Source of the DNA: an uncultured Clostridia bacterium
GTDB taxonomy: Bacteria > Bacillota > Clostridia > Oscillospirales > Ruminococcaceae
Direction: 5' to 3'
Assembly (NCBI GenBank): GCA_947630555.1
Contig: CANRIA010000001.1
Location: 124,001 to 188,000, forward strand
DNA length: 64,000 nucleotides
The position numbers were made by a program, and so were the translations under genes. The notes beneath the pieces were generated by a model. It had not been told where the DNA came from and searched no databases. It worked only from the letters and a program-made list of their open reading frames with translations. The stretch's first letter is position 1; the number at the start of each line of letters is the position of its first letter. Shown piece after piece: positions 56,172 through 64,000 of this stretch.

Positions 56172-56981
56172 TTATTTGGAAAGCTCGTAAGCCCTTGCGG
56201 TGCAGGCCTCGCAGCATTTTTTCACGGTACTTTCTAAACCGCCCTCGCGAAGTTTTTCAAGACCTGCAATAGTTGTTCCGCCTTTTGAAGACACCATTTC
56301 TATAAGCTCATCAATGCTCTTGCCGCTGTCGGTTATCATTTTTGCAGAGCCCGTCAGCGACTTAGCAAACAGCTTCATAGCCGCGCCTTCTTCAATGCCT
56401 ACAGATACGGCGTAATCTACAAAAGCTTTTGCGTAAAGATATATAAACGCAGGCGACGAGCCGTTCACGGCGATAACCTCGCGCATTTTGTCTTTCGGCA
56501 ATACGGCTGTTATACCGCACGAATCGAATATAGAGCGCACCAGCGCAAACTCATCTTCCGTAACGCTTTCAGAGCGCGAAAGAGCCGTTGCACCCTCGCC
56601 CAGCAGAAGCGGCGTGTTCGGCATTACAAGCACTACCTTTGCATTTTCTTTGGTCTTTTTGGCAATGTATTCGTCCGATATTCCTGCACATATTGAAATT
56701 ATAACGCTGCCGCTCGTTACGCTTTTGGCGACTTCATTCAAAACATCGTCAAGCTGCTGCGGCTTTATAGCAAGGAAAACATACTTGCATTTTTCAAAAA
56801 CCTCTGCGGCACTGCGGCAAGCTTGTGCGCCAACCTGTTTTGCACCGCTCAGCTTTTCTTCGCTTAAATCAAAAGCGTATAGATTTATACTGTCTTTAAG
56901 CGCGCTGCCCGATATGCCTTTCATAATAGCGTAGCCCATGTTGCCTGCGCCTATAAAACCAACGTCCGTCATATATAACAC
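56172..56981 (-). CDS. proC: Pyrroline-5-carboxylate reductase
   Basis: VGFIGAGNMGYAIMKGI; RVMPNTP-like VLVMPNTPLLLGEG; SKGGTTIAGLEKLREGGLE. Confidence 0.95.
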   Translation of the reverse strand: MLYMTDVGFIGAGNMGYAIMKGISGSALKDSINLYAFDLSEEKLSGAKQVGAQACRSAAEVFEKCKYVFLAIKPQQLDDVLNEVAKSVTSGSVIISICAGISDEYIAKKTKENAKVVLVMPNTPLLLGEGATALSRSESVTEDEFALVRSIFDSCGITAVLPKDKMREVIAVNGSSPAFIYLYAKAFVDYAVSVGIEEGAAMKLFAKSLTGSAKMITDSGKSIDELIEMVSSKGGTTIAGLEKLREGGLESTVKKCCEACTARAYELSK

Positions 56982-57051
56982 TGTCCTTCATAGCAATTTA
57001 TACAATCATATATACCTATTATACTACATTCTGAACAAAAACGCAATAGCT

Positions 57052-57085
57052 TTTAAAAAAATAACGGACGGCAAAAAGCCGTCCG
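57052..57085 (-). terminator. Terminator of spoIIID
   Basis: Minus strand CGGACGGC-TTTTT-GCCGTCCG-TTATTTTTTT. Confidence 0.85.
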
Positions 57086-57093
57086 CCGCAGTA

Positions 57094-57363
57094 TTATTTT
57101 GCCGCCTTTGCGGCTCTTTTCTTTTCATACTTCTCTTTGGTAGCCATACCTCCGCGGATATGCCTGAGCGCTTTATTTTCTTCCAGAACGGCTTTCACCT
57201 GCTCATACAGCTCGCGGTCTATGCTCTCCAGCCTTTGTGAAACATCTTTATGAACAGTGCTTTTGCTTATGCCGAAACGTTTTGCAGCCGTCCTGACTGT
57301 TGCTTTATCTTTTACTATGTATTCTCCCACTACTACCGGTCGTTCCTTGTCTGTCGGAACCAT
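57094..57363 (-). CDS. spoIIID: Sporulation transcriptional regulator SpoIIID
   Basis: VVGEYIVKDKATVRTAAKRFGISKSTVHKDVSQRL...HIRGGMATKEKY. Confidence 0.95.
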   Translation of the reverse strand: MVPTDKERPVVVGEYIVKDKATVRTAAKRFGISKSTVHKDVSQRLESIDRELYEQVKAVLEENKALRHIRGGMATKEKYEKKRAAKAAK

Positions 57364-57513
57364 TGTCTCACTCCCATTTCGTCTTTTTTACAATGTATAT
57401 GCGCATACGGCTCGTATCATTCTGAAAAACTTTTGCGCCTTACAAAATTCGCCTCATAAGTGTGCGTGACAAGCATAAAGATATTACAGACGGCAAATGA
57501 AAGGACGGGTGTC

Positions 57514-59232
57514 ATGAGTCACAAAAAACTTCGTCGGCAGGGATTTTTACTTGCCAGCGTTATTCTTATTTTTACTGTGCTGTTTACTAAAATTGTCGGC
57601 ATGGTGTATCGCATACCGCTTGCAAATATTCTGGGCGGCAGCGGCATGGCGTATTTTTCGTCGGCGTATTCAATATTTATGCCTGTTTACGCCGTGGCTG
57701 TTTCGGGCATTCCGCCTGCTGTTGCAAGAATGACCGCTGAACAGTGCGCACTGGGCAACTATCAAAACGCGCGGCGGCTGCGTTCGGCAGCTGAGATGTT
57801 CTTTCTGCTGACTGGGCTTGTTTCTTCGCTGCTGCTTGTAATATTCTCTCAGCCCGTGTGTACATATATAATTTCAGAGCCGCTCTCACGCCTGTGCGTT
57901 ACCGCCATTGCGCCCTGCATAGCTATAGGCGCTGTTTCTGCCGTCGAGCGCGGCTATGCCGAGGGTATGCAAAACATGATACCCACCGCAGTTTCAGAAG
58001 TGATAGAAGCCGTTGTGAAGCTTGCAGCAGGGCTTGGGTTCGCGGCTTTTGTGTCGCACAAAGCAAACGAGGAATTTGCAGCGTTTTCTACCGTTTTTGG
58101 TGTAAGGTGCGCGACCGCCGACGAAGCAAACGCCGCCGCTCTGCCAGTTATAGCCGCCGCCTCGGTGCTGGGCATTACACTATCAGACTTGTGCGGCTGC
58201 GCGTTTTTGTGGCTTTCAAGAAAAATATGCGGCGACGGTCTGACGGACGATATGATGTATATGTCTCAGCAGCACACGCCAAAGCGCGTTATGCTAAAAA
58301 GGCTGCTGCAGCTTGCCGCGCCGTTCGCACTCGCATCGGTTATAACCACTCTTTCGGGGCTTATAGACCTTGTAACAATAAACCGCTGTCTTGAATATTC
58401 GTTCGATAAAAACAAAGCCTACGCGCTGAAAAAGTTCGCCGCCGCCGTTTTAGAGCTCTCAAAAGGCGAAAAGCTATCAAGCTTTATATACGGCTCATAC
58501 AGCGGCATGGCGTTTACAGTGTTCGGCATTGTGCCCTCGCTTACCGCCATGTTCGGCAGAAGCATACTGCCCACAGTTTCAGCCGCCTATGCCACCAAAG
58601 ACAAAGAAAAACTTGCAAAGTCTGTAAACACGGTGCTTACTTTAGCGCTGTTCGTATCCGTCCCCTGCGGAATAGGAATGTGCGTTTTTTCTAGCGAAAT
58701 ACTGCGTTTTCTGTTTGCAGGGCGCACCACCGAGATAGAGGTGTGCACAAACGCGCTCTCAGTGCTGGGGCTGGCAAGCATACCCGTTTCGCTTTGCTCG
58801 CCCATATTTATAATGCTTCAAGCGGCAGGCATGCAGAAAGAACCCGTAAAAATTACCATTATCGGCGGTATAGTAAAGCTTTTTGCGAACATACTTTTAG
58901 TAAGCGTGCCGCAGCTGGGCATAACGGGCGCAGGCATGGCAACGCTTGTCTGCTACACCGTAATGCTGGCGATGTGTTTTGCAGACCTTAGAAAACTGTG
59001 CGGCAAGAACCCCATACACCTGAAGACCGTTTTGTGCATACTAATGGCGGCGGCGCTTAGCATTGAGGGCGCGTATTTGCTGAACAATGTTACCAATATT
59101 TGGCTGGATATGAGAATTTCTTTGATAATTTCTATATTATTCTCTGTCAATATATACATACTTTCAACCCAACTATTGAGCGTAATGCCGAAAAGTCTGT
59201 TTAAATCTAAAAAATATGCGCAAAGCACTTGA
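57514..59232 (+). CDS. SpoVB-like polysaccharide flippase (MOP superfamily)
   Basis: ORF 57460..59232, likely start MSHKKLRRQGFLLASVILIF; GMVYRIPLANILGGSGMAYFSSAYSIFMP. Confidence 0.88.
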   Translation: MSHKKLRRQGFLLASVILIFTVLFTKIVGMVYRIPLANILGGSGMAYFSSAYSIFMPVYAVAVSGIPPAVARMTAEQCALGNYQNARRLRSAAEMFFLLTGLVSSLLLVIFSQPVCTYIISEPLSRLCVTAIAPCIAIGAVSAVERGYAEGMQNMIPTAVSEVIEAVVKLAAGLGFAAFVSHKANEEFAAFSTVFGVRCATADEANAAALPVIAAASVLGITLSDLCGCAFLWLSRKICGDGLTDDMMYMSQQHTPKRVMLKRLLQLAAPFALASVITTLSGLIDLVTINRCLEYSFDKNKAYALKKFAAAVLELSKGEKLSSFIYGSYSGMAFTVFGIVPSLTAMFGRSILPTVSAAYATKDKEKLAKSVNTVLTLALFVSVPCGIGMCVFSSEILRFLFAGRTTEIEVCTNALSVLGLASIPVSLCSPIFIMLQAAGMQKEPVKITIIGGIVKLFANILLVSVPQLGITGAGMATLVCYTVMLAMCFADLRKLCGKNPIHLKTVLCILMAAALSIEGAYLLNNVTNIWLDMRISLIISILFSVNIYILSTQLLSVMPKSLFKSKKYAQST

Positions 59233-59349
59233 AATTTTAAAAAATATGAGTTATTATAATATATGTGCCTTGTCACATTTGAAAAGGCTTGTAAAGGTGC
59301 GGTCTACAGGCTGAAAGATAAGCAAATTTTTGGTGTTTGAGGATTCTTT

Positions 59350-60135
59350 ATGGACGGTTTTGTTTTTAAAGACAAATATGACGTAAGCGACCTGCGGCTG
59401 ATAGTCAAGGCGCTTCGCAGCGAAAACGGCTGTCCGTGGGATAAGGTGCAGACACACAAAACTCTGCGGAAAGATATGATAGAAGAAGCCTATGAAGTGG
59501 CTGAGGCTATCGACTGCGAGAGCGTGCCTATGCTTCGCGAAGAGCTTGGCGATGTGCTTTTGCAGGTGGTTTTCCACAGCGATATTGAAGAAGATGCAGG
59601 CAATTTTGATCTTGACGAAGTGGCAGACGAGGTGTGCAAAAAGCTGATAACGCGGCATCCGCACGTTTTTGGTGAGCTAAAGCTTGATACCGCTGATGAA
59701 GTTTTAGAAAACTGGGATAAGATCAAGAAAGAAACTAAAGAGCAGTCGTATACAGATACTTTAAACGCCGTGCCTAGGGTCTTCCCCGCACTGATGAGGG
59801 CGCAGAAGATAGGCAAGCGCGCAGGCAGGGCAGGAATGGATCACCCTACCGCTGAAGATGCGCTGACATCTTTACAAAACGAAGTAGACGAAGCGCGCGA
59901 GGCGATAAAAAGCGGCGGCAACATAGAAGAAGAACTGGGCGATGTGCTGTTCGCGTGTGTGAACGTAATACGCAAATGCGGCTTTGATGCCGAAGAGGTG
60001 CTGACAGCGGCAACCGATAAATTTGTAAAGCGGTTTGCAAAGGTAGAAGAAATGGTTAGGCAAAACGGGGCTGATATGAAGTCCCTGAGCATAGATGAGC
60101 TTGATCTCTATTGGGATAAGGCTAAAAAAAATTAA
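59350..60135 (+). CDS. mazG: Nucleoside triphosphate pyrophosphohydrolase MazG
   Basis: GCPWDKVQTHKTLRKDMIEEAYEVAEAID...ELGDVLLQVVFHS; two MazG repeats. Confidence 0.95.
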   Translation: MDGFVFKDKYDVSDLRLIVKALRSENGCPWDKVQTHKTLRKDMIEEAYEVAEAIDCESVPMLREELGDVLLQVVFHSDIEEDAGNFDLDEVADEVCKKLITRHPHVFGELKLDTADEVLENWDKIKKETKEQSYTDTLNAVPRVFPALMRAQKIGKRAGRAGMDHPTAEDALTSLQNEVDEAREAIKSGGNIEEELGDVLFACVNVIRKCGFDAEEVLTAATDKFVKRFAKVEEMVRQNGADMKSLSIDELDLYWDKAKKN

Positions 60136-60170
60136 ACGGAGAGATCCGTATTATTATTGGAGGTATTAAA

Positions 60171-60446
60171 ATGACAAAGGCAGAATTCGTAAACGCAATT
60201 GCTGAAAAGGGCGGCTACACAAAGAAGGACGCTGAAAAGGCGCTTGCTACAGTAACAGCGGCTATCACCGACGTTCTTGCAGCCGGCGACAAGATCACTC
60301 TCGTTGGCTTCGGTACTTTCGAGGTTCGCGAAAGACAGGCTAAGACGGGTATCAATCCTCTCACCAAGAAAGCTATCAAGATCCCCGCTAAGAAAGTTCC
60401 TGCTTTCAAAGCCGGCAGCGCTCTCAAAGAGGCAGTTGCTAAGTAA
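60171..60446 (+). CDS. hup: HU-family DNA-binding protein
   Basis: MTKAEFVNAIAEKGGYTKKDAEKALATVTAAITDVLAAGDKITLVGFGTFEVRERQAKTGINPLT. Confidence 0.97.
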   Translation: MTKAEFVNAIAEKGGYTKKDAEKALATVTAAITDVLAAGDKITLVGFGTFEVRERQAKTGINPLTKKAIKIPAKKVPAFKAGSALKEAVAK

Positions 60447-60465
60447 TCTAAGCAAAACTTCACGC

Positions 60466-60495
60466 AGCCCGGTGGTCTACATCGGGCTCTTTTTT
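60466..60495 (+). terminator. Intrinsic terminator after hup
   Basis: AGCCCGGTGGTCTACATCGGGCTCTTTTTT. Confidence 0.75.
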
Positions 60496-60512
60496 AATGT
60501 AGGGAGAATTTT

Positions 60513-60752
60513 ATGAGGCTGGATAAATATCTTAAAGTAACAAGGCTTATAAAGCGGCGCACCGTTGCGAATGAGGCGTGCGATGCGCAAAAAATATCGG
60601 TCAACGGCAAGGTCGCAAGGGCTTCTTATGACGTCAAGGTCGGCGATGTTATTGAGATAAACATGGGCGCAAAGCCGCTTAAAGTGCGCGTGCTGAGCGT
60701 AAATGAGTACGCTACAAAAGACAATGCCTCCGACAATTATGAGGTAATATAA
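60513..60752 (+). CDS. rqcP: S4-domain RNA-binding protein RqcP (YabO/YlmH-S4-like)
   Basis: MRLDKYLKVTRLIKRRTVANEACDAQKISVNGKVARASYDVKVGDVIEINMGAKPLKVRVL. Confidence 0.9.
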   Translation: MRLDKYLKVTRLIKRRTVANEACDAQKISVNGKVARASYDVKVGDVIEINMGAKPLKVRVLSVNEYATKDNASDNYEVI

Positions 60753-61333
60753 TGTTTGAGTTTTGCACATTTCCCGTTGATGGCGAAATTTTTGCGCGAA
60801 TAAACGGCGTTTCTTATCATGAGAACACGCACATAACGCCCGAAGATCTTGTGTACATAACGCTCACGCACTTTGGCATAGACGGCAAAGAGCACACGGG
60901 CGAGATAATAGTAAACAGGGCGATAGAAGCCAAACTTCGCGATATTTTCGCTGCCCTGCATACGGCAAAATACGCAGTAGAAAAAATGCGGCTGGTAGAC
61001 TGTTACGGCGCAGACGACGTGCTTTCAATGGCTGATAACAACTCGTCGGCGTTCAATTTCCGCGTTATCGCCGACACCGACATACTCTCGCGCCACGCGC
61101 TGGGGCTGGCGATAGATATTAACCCCCTGTACAATCCGTACATAACCTACATAGGCGGCAAGGAGAAGTGCTCGCCGCCGCAGGGACTGCCGTACCGCGA
61201 CCGCACGAAGAATTTTCCTATGAAGATAGACCATGATGACCTGTGCTATAAGCTGTTCACCGCGCACGGCTTCACATGGGGCGGCGACTGGACAGACTCG
61301 AAGGACTACCAGCATTTTGAATACAAATTGTGA
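60752..61333 (+). CDS. M15-family D-alanyl-D-alanine carboxypeptidase-like protein
   Basis: HALGLAIDINPLYNPYI...WGGDWTDSKDYQHFEY zinc-site motifs. Confidence 0.88.
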   Translation: MFEFCTFPVDGEIFARINGVSYHENTHITPEDLVYITLTHFGIDGKEHTGEIIVNRAIEAKLRDIFAALHTAKYAVEKMRLVDCYGADDVLSMADNNSSAFNFRVIADTDILSRHALGLAIDINPLYNPYITYIGGKEKCSPPQGLPYRDRTKNFPMKIDHDDLCYKLFTAHGFTWGGDWTDSKDYQHFEYKL

Positions 61334-61339
61334 ACAAAA

Positions 61340-61381
61340 AGCCTTTCTCACCAAAGCGGCGGGAAAGGCTGTTTTTGTTTT
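61340..61381 (+). terminator. Intrinsic terminator
   Basis: AGCCTTTC-15 nt-GAAAGGCTGTTTTTGTTTTG. Confidence 0.8.
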
Positions 61382-61392
61382 GTTTATATATT

Positions 61393-61553
61393 ATTGCGCT
61401 TACGCGCGGCGCATGGAGCGCAGTGTCTTGCTGTCTGCTTAAGCAGAAGCAAGCCACCATGAAAGAATTACTTAGCCGACTTTATGGGGTCGGCTATTTT
61501 GTTTTCTGAAAGTCTAAAGCCTTTTAGAAAACAAAACCGTAATTCTTTTGCAT
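61393..61553 (-). repeat. Branched structured intergenic element, copy 2
   Basis: Reverse complement TGCAAAAGAATTACGGTTTTGTTTTCT...AGCCGACCCCATAAAGTCGGCTAAGTAATTCTTTCATGGTGGCTTG..., parallel to 24253-24396. Confidence 0.8.
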
Positions 61554-61572
61554 AGTCCGTTTAGTTTAAATA

Positions 61573-61633
61573 GCGCATATCTAAAAATCCTCACCGCCAT
61601 AAACGGTCGGCGGCGAGGGCTTTTTAGATGCGC
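61573..61633. repeat. Long imperfect palindrome
   Basis: GCGCATATCTAAAAATCCTCACCGCC...GGCGGCGAGGGCTTTTTAGATGCGC. Confidence 0.8.
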
Positions 61634-61650
61634 GCTTTGTTGTTAAGCAT

Positions 61651-61713
61651 GGAAGAAGCCTCGAAGAGGGTTCTTCGGCACTTGCCAGACTGTTCACAGT
61701 CTGGCAACGTGTG
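61651..61713 (+). repeat. Double-hairpin intergenic repeat, copy 2
   Basis: GGAAGAAGCCTCGAAGAGGGTTCTTCGGCACTTGCCAGACTGTTCACAGTCTGGCAACGTGTG. Confidence 0.85.
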
Positions 61714-61714
61714 C

Positions 61715-61740
61715 GCTCCTGCGCCGCGCGTAAGCGCGAA
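61715..61740 (+). repeat. GNRA-capped hairpin repeat, copy
   Basis: CTCCTGCGCCGCGC-GTAA-GCGCG. Confidence 0.75.
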
Positions 61741-61781
61741 TATTACACGTTAAAATAACGCACGAACTTTGCCTCTGCCGC

Positions 61782-62777
61782 TTATTCCTCCCCCACTATC
61801 GGCGCGTAGCCGCTTTGAGCTATAATTTCCTGCCCCTCGTCAGAAAGCACCCATTCTATGAGCTTTTTTACGTTGGGGTTTTTGTTGTTCTTATCATACA
61901 CCGCATAAAAATCATACACCAACGGGTAACTGCCGTTTTGCACGTTCTCCATACTCGGGTAAACGCCGCTGAGCGAGAGCATTTTCACGCCGCCGCTGTC
62001 AGCAATCCCCTCAACGTAATATCTGAACGAAAAACCGATCGCGCTGCCCAAAAAAGCATCGAGATCACGCGGCATTTTCACACCGTCCATAAATTGCAGC
62101 ATTACCGTCTGGCTGCCGCTGCCCTCCATTCTCTGCAACGGGCTGACGAGCCTGCCGCTGCCGCCGACCTCAGACCAGCGCTTGATCTTGCCTGCAAAAA
62201 TGTCTTTCACCTGCTGAACAGTCAAATTGTTGACAGGATTTTCAGCGTTCACAATAAACACAAACGCTTCTCTGCCCACCGGCACAAGCTGAAGTTCTAC
62301 GCCATTATTCGCGGCATATTCAAGCTGCTCTTTTGAGGGTGCGGCGCAGAAAACTATGTCGGCATCGCCGTCAACAACAGCTTGATACGCCCTTAGCGTG
62401 TTGCGAAATTGCAGCTTGCTCTCCGCCGTGAAGTTCTCGCCGTCAAAATGTACCGAATCTTCGGGGTATACCGAGCCCACGATACCAGAAAAAACAGGGT
62501 ATAGCGCGGCGGCACCGTCAATCACAGGCAGCTCGCCTTCAAGACGAAAATCAGTGTCAACAGTCGCGGCGAGGGTGTTTTCATCAAACGGCAGATACTT
62601 ATCAAGCTCAATAGCCTTCGCCTGAAGCGCGGCGCTCTTGCTGCTGATGCACCGTTTTGTACACACCTCAAAAATAGCTATGTCAAGCGCGGCGAAGAAT
62701 AAAATCAGCAAAAATATCACCGCAAGCTGCTTTAAGAGCAGCTTTCTTTTATTTGTCACATCTGCCATATCAGCCAC
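61782..62777 (-). CDS. PstS-like phosphate-binding-family protein with N-terminal TM anchor
   Basis: QQVKDIFAGKIKRWSEVGG...RMEGSGSQTVMLQFM; single N-terminal TM; GTG start. Confidence 0.85.
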   Translation of the reverse strand: MADMADVTNKRKLLLKQLAVIFLLILFFAALDIAIFEVCTKRCISSKSAALQAKAIELDKYLPFDENTLAATVDTDFRLEGELPVIDGAAALYPVFSGIVGSVYPEDSVHFDGENFTAESKLQFRNTLRAYQAVVDGDADIVFCAAPSKEQLEYAANNGVELQLVPVGREAFVFIVNAENPVNNLTVQQVKDIFAGKIKRWSEVGGSGRLVSPLQRMEGSGSQTVMLQFMDGVKMPRDLDAFLGSAIGFSFRYYVEGIADSGGVKMLSLSGVYPSMENVQNGSYPLVYDFYAVYDKNNKNPNVKKLIEWVLSDEGQEIIAQSGYAPIVGEE

Positions 62778-62907
62778 CGTTTGCTATAAAGCTTATTATA
62801 GAACAATGCCCGTGCAGATAGTATGTAACAGCCAGCAATACCGCGGTCGATAGCATACCCAGCGCGACAACCACAGACACCACTATGCGAAATGTTTTTT
62901 CTTTCAT
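62770..62907 (-). CDS. 45-aa single-TM protein
   Basis: Manual translation MKEKTFRIVVSVVVALGMLSTAVLLAVTYYLHGHCSIISFIANGG*; overlaps start of the PstS-like gene; RBS AGGAG; not in ORF track. Confidence 0.65.
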   Translation of the reverse strand: MKEKTFRIVVSVVVALGMLSTAVLLAVTYYLHGHCSIISFIANGG

Positions 62908-62922
62908 ACAAAATTCTCCTCG

Positions 62923-63174
62923 TCACATATATGCAATAGACTGCATAAATATAAGCGCCAGAGCGACATACACAAGCAGCACAAACGCCGCTATTATACC
63001 CGAAATTATAGCGCGGAATTTATACTTGCTTTTTTTCTCGCTATCGGTTGCTTTTTTATACTTTTTCAGAAATACCGAAAATACACCACACGCGGCTGTA
63101 AGCGGCAAAAGCACCAGAAAAATTGCGCCTCCGGCCCATAATATTATGAGCAGATCATCAATAAATTCGTCCAT
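62923..63174 (-). CDS. Small membrane protein (83 aa)
   Basis: Two TM segments; abuts the GtrA gene. Confidence 0.7.
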   Translation of the reverse strand: MDEFIDDLLIILWAGGAIFLVLLPLTAACGVFSVFLKKYKKATDSEKKSKYKFRAIISGIIAAFVLLVYVALALIFMQSIAYM

Positions 63175-63678
63175 TTATTTACCCTCTTTTCCATCTTTTT
63201 TAAAGACGAGCAACTTGCTTATGATATAGTTAAGCACCACCACACCGACGGCGGCTATTATCTTAATAATGAGCTCGTCAAATTTCAGCCAAGTGACAAA
63301 AATGAGCAGCATTGCTTCTTCAAAACCGTAGGTGAACAGCCTGCCGCCTGTAAAGCTGATTATCTCTTTTATTATACCGTCTCTGGTTTCGGCGTGCTCT
63401 TTGAATACCCAAGTTCTGTTGGTGACGTATGCAAACGCAACGCTAGTCACCCACGCAACCGAGTTTGCAATGTGAACATTCAGCCCTGCCACATTTTCGC
63501 CCAGCAGAAAGAACACCACAAAATTCACAAGCGTTGTCAGCACGCCAAAGAACAAATAAAGCAATATATCTTTGTACTTTTTATAGGGCTTTTCAAACAG
63601 ATTAAAAAACGGCAAAGCCATTATCCTGTCAAAAATGTCCGTTTTTTCGGTCTGCAAATTCTTTTTATTTTCTGTCAT
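63175..63678 (-). CDS. GtrA-family membrane protein
   Basis: Four TMs; KDILLYLFFGVLTTLVNFVVFFLL...VAWVTSVAFAYVTNRTWVFKE; start at MTENKKNLQTEK. Confidence 0.92.
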   Translation of the reverse strand: MTENKKNLQTEKTDIFDRIMALPFFNLFEKPYKKYKDILLYLFFGVLTTLVNFVVFFLLGENVAGLNVHIANSVAWVTSVAFAYVTNRTWVFKEHAETRDGIIKEIISFTGGRLFTYGFEEAMLLIFVTWLKFDELIIKIIAAVGVVVLNYIISKLLVFKKDGKEGK

Positions 63679-63709
63679 AATAATTTCTCCTGTCCATTTT
63701 TTTACTCTG

Positions 63710-64000
63710 CTAAGATACTGCCAGCCGCTTTGCTTCCTGCTCATCGGGTGTTACAAAAAGCGTTTTATTGTTCGTGAAAATTACCATTCCCGGCCGCGCG
63801 CCCGAAGGCTTTTTCACATACTTTACATAGGTGTAATCGACCGGCACCTGCGAAGAATTTTTCGCCTTTGAGTATAGCGCCGCAAGCCTTGCCGCCTGCA
63901 AAAGAGCCACGTCGTCCACCTGCCTGCCGGAGCACGCTATTATAGTGTGTGAGCCTGCAATACCGTGCACATGAAGCCAAATATCGTCCTTTTTGCTGTC
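63710..64000 (-). CDS. rqcH: RqcH / NFACT-family protein, C-terminal fragment (truncated by window edge)
   Basis: DSKKDDIWLHVHGIAGSHTIIACSGRQVDDVALLQAARLAALYSKAKNSSQVPVDYTYVKYVKKPSGARPGMVIFTNNKTLFVTPDEQEA, NFACT-R signature. Confidence 0.92.
   Translation of the reverse strand, partial: DSKKDDIWLHVHGIAGSHTIIACSGRQVDDVALLQAARLAALYSKAKNSSQVPVDYTYVKYVKKPSGARPGMVIFTNNKTLFVTPDEQEAKRLAVS

Overview
This is a 64 kb chromosomal window, probably from a spore-forming gut Clostridia / Oscillospiraceae-like bacterium (inferred from spoIIID, SpoVB-like flippase, Thr-rich secreted proteins and codon/GC style; not verified). It holds roughly 55 supportable protein genes, cut at both ends: a partial isocitrate dehydrogenase on the left and a partial RqcH on the right. 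I see no rRNA, tRNA, CRISPR array, transposase or prophage. Recognisable content includes an aconitase/IDH operon with an embedded bacterial PARG-type macrodomain gene, a two-ABC-transporter/DUF1854 cassette, HU plus histone-H1-like genes, secreted proteins with Thr-rich linkers, ApbE, AdhE, an ABC-2 exporter with a two-component system, Pta, a CadC/P-type ATPase metal operon, L,D-transpeptidase, an operon of three paralogous membrane proteins, a 1375-aa surface protein, and the conserved spoVB-like/mazG/hup/rqcP block. Signals not explained by protein genes: (1) five intergenic loci built from a mosaic of repeated hairpin modules whose stems differ in sequence but keep base pairing (GNRA-capped hairpins, GCGTTC hairpins, a roughly 150-nt branched element at 24.3 kb and 61.5 kb, a double hairpin at 18.7 kb and 61.7 kb, and a 167-bp inverted pair); (2) a self-contained 40-codon mini-gene with a consensus promoter and strong terminator immediately upstream of the ABC/DUF1854 cassette; (3) a 26-A tract in a hairpin loop in the 5' leader of the large surface protein gene; (4) three small ORFs below the ORF-caller cutoff with good ribosome-binding-site or operon context. 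All homology calls are from memory of families and motifs; no searches were run.
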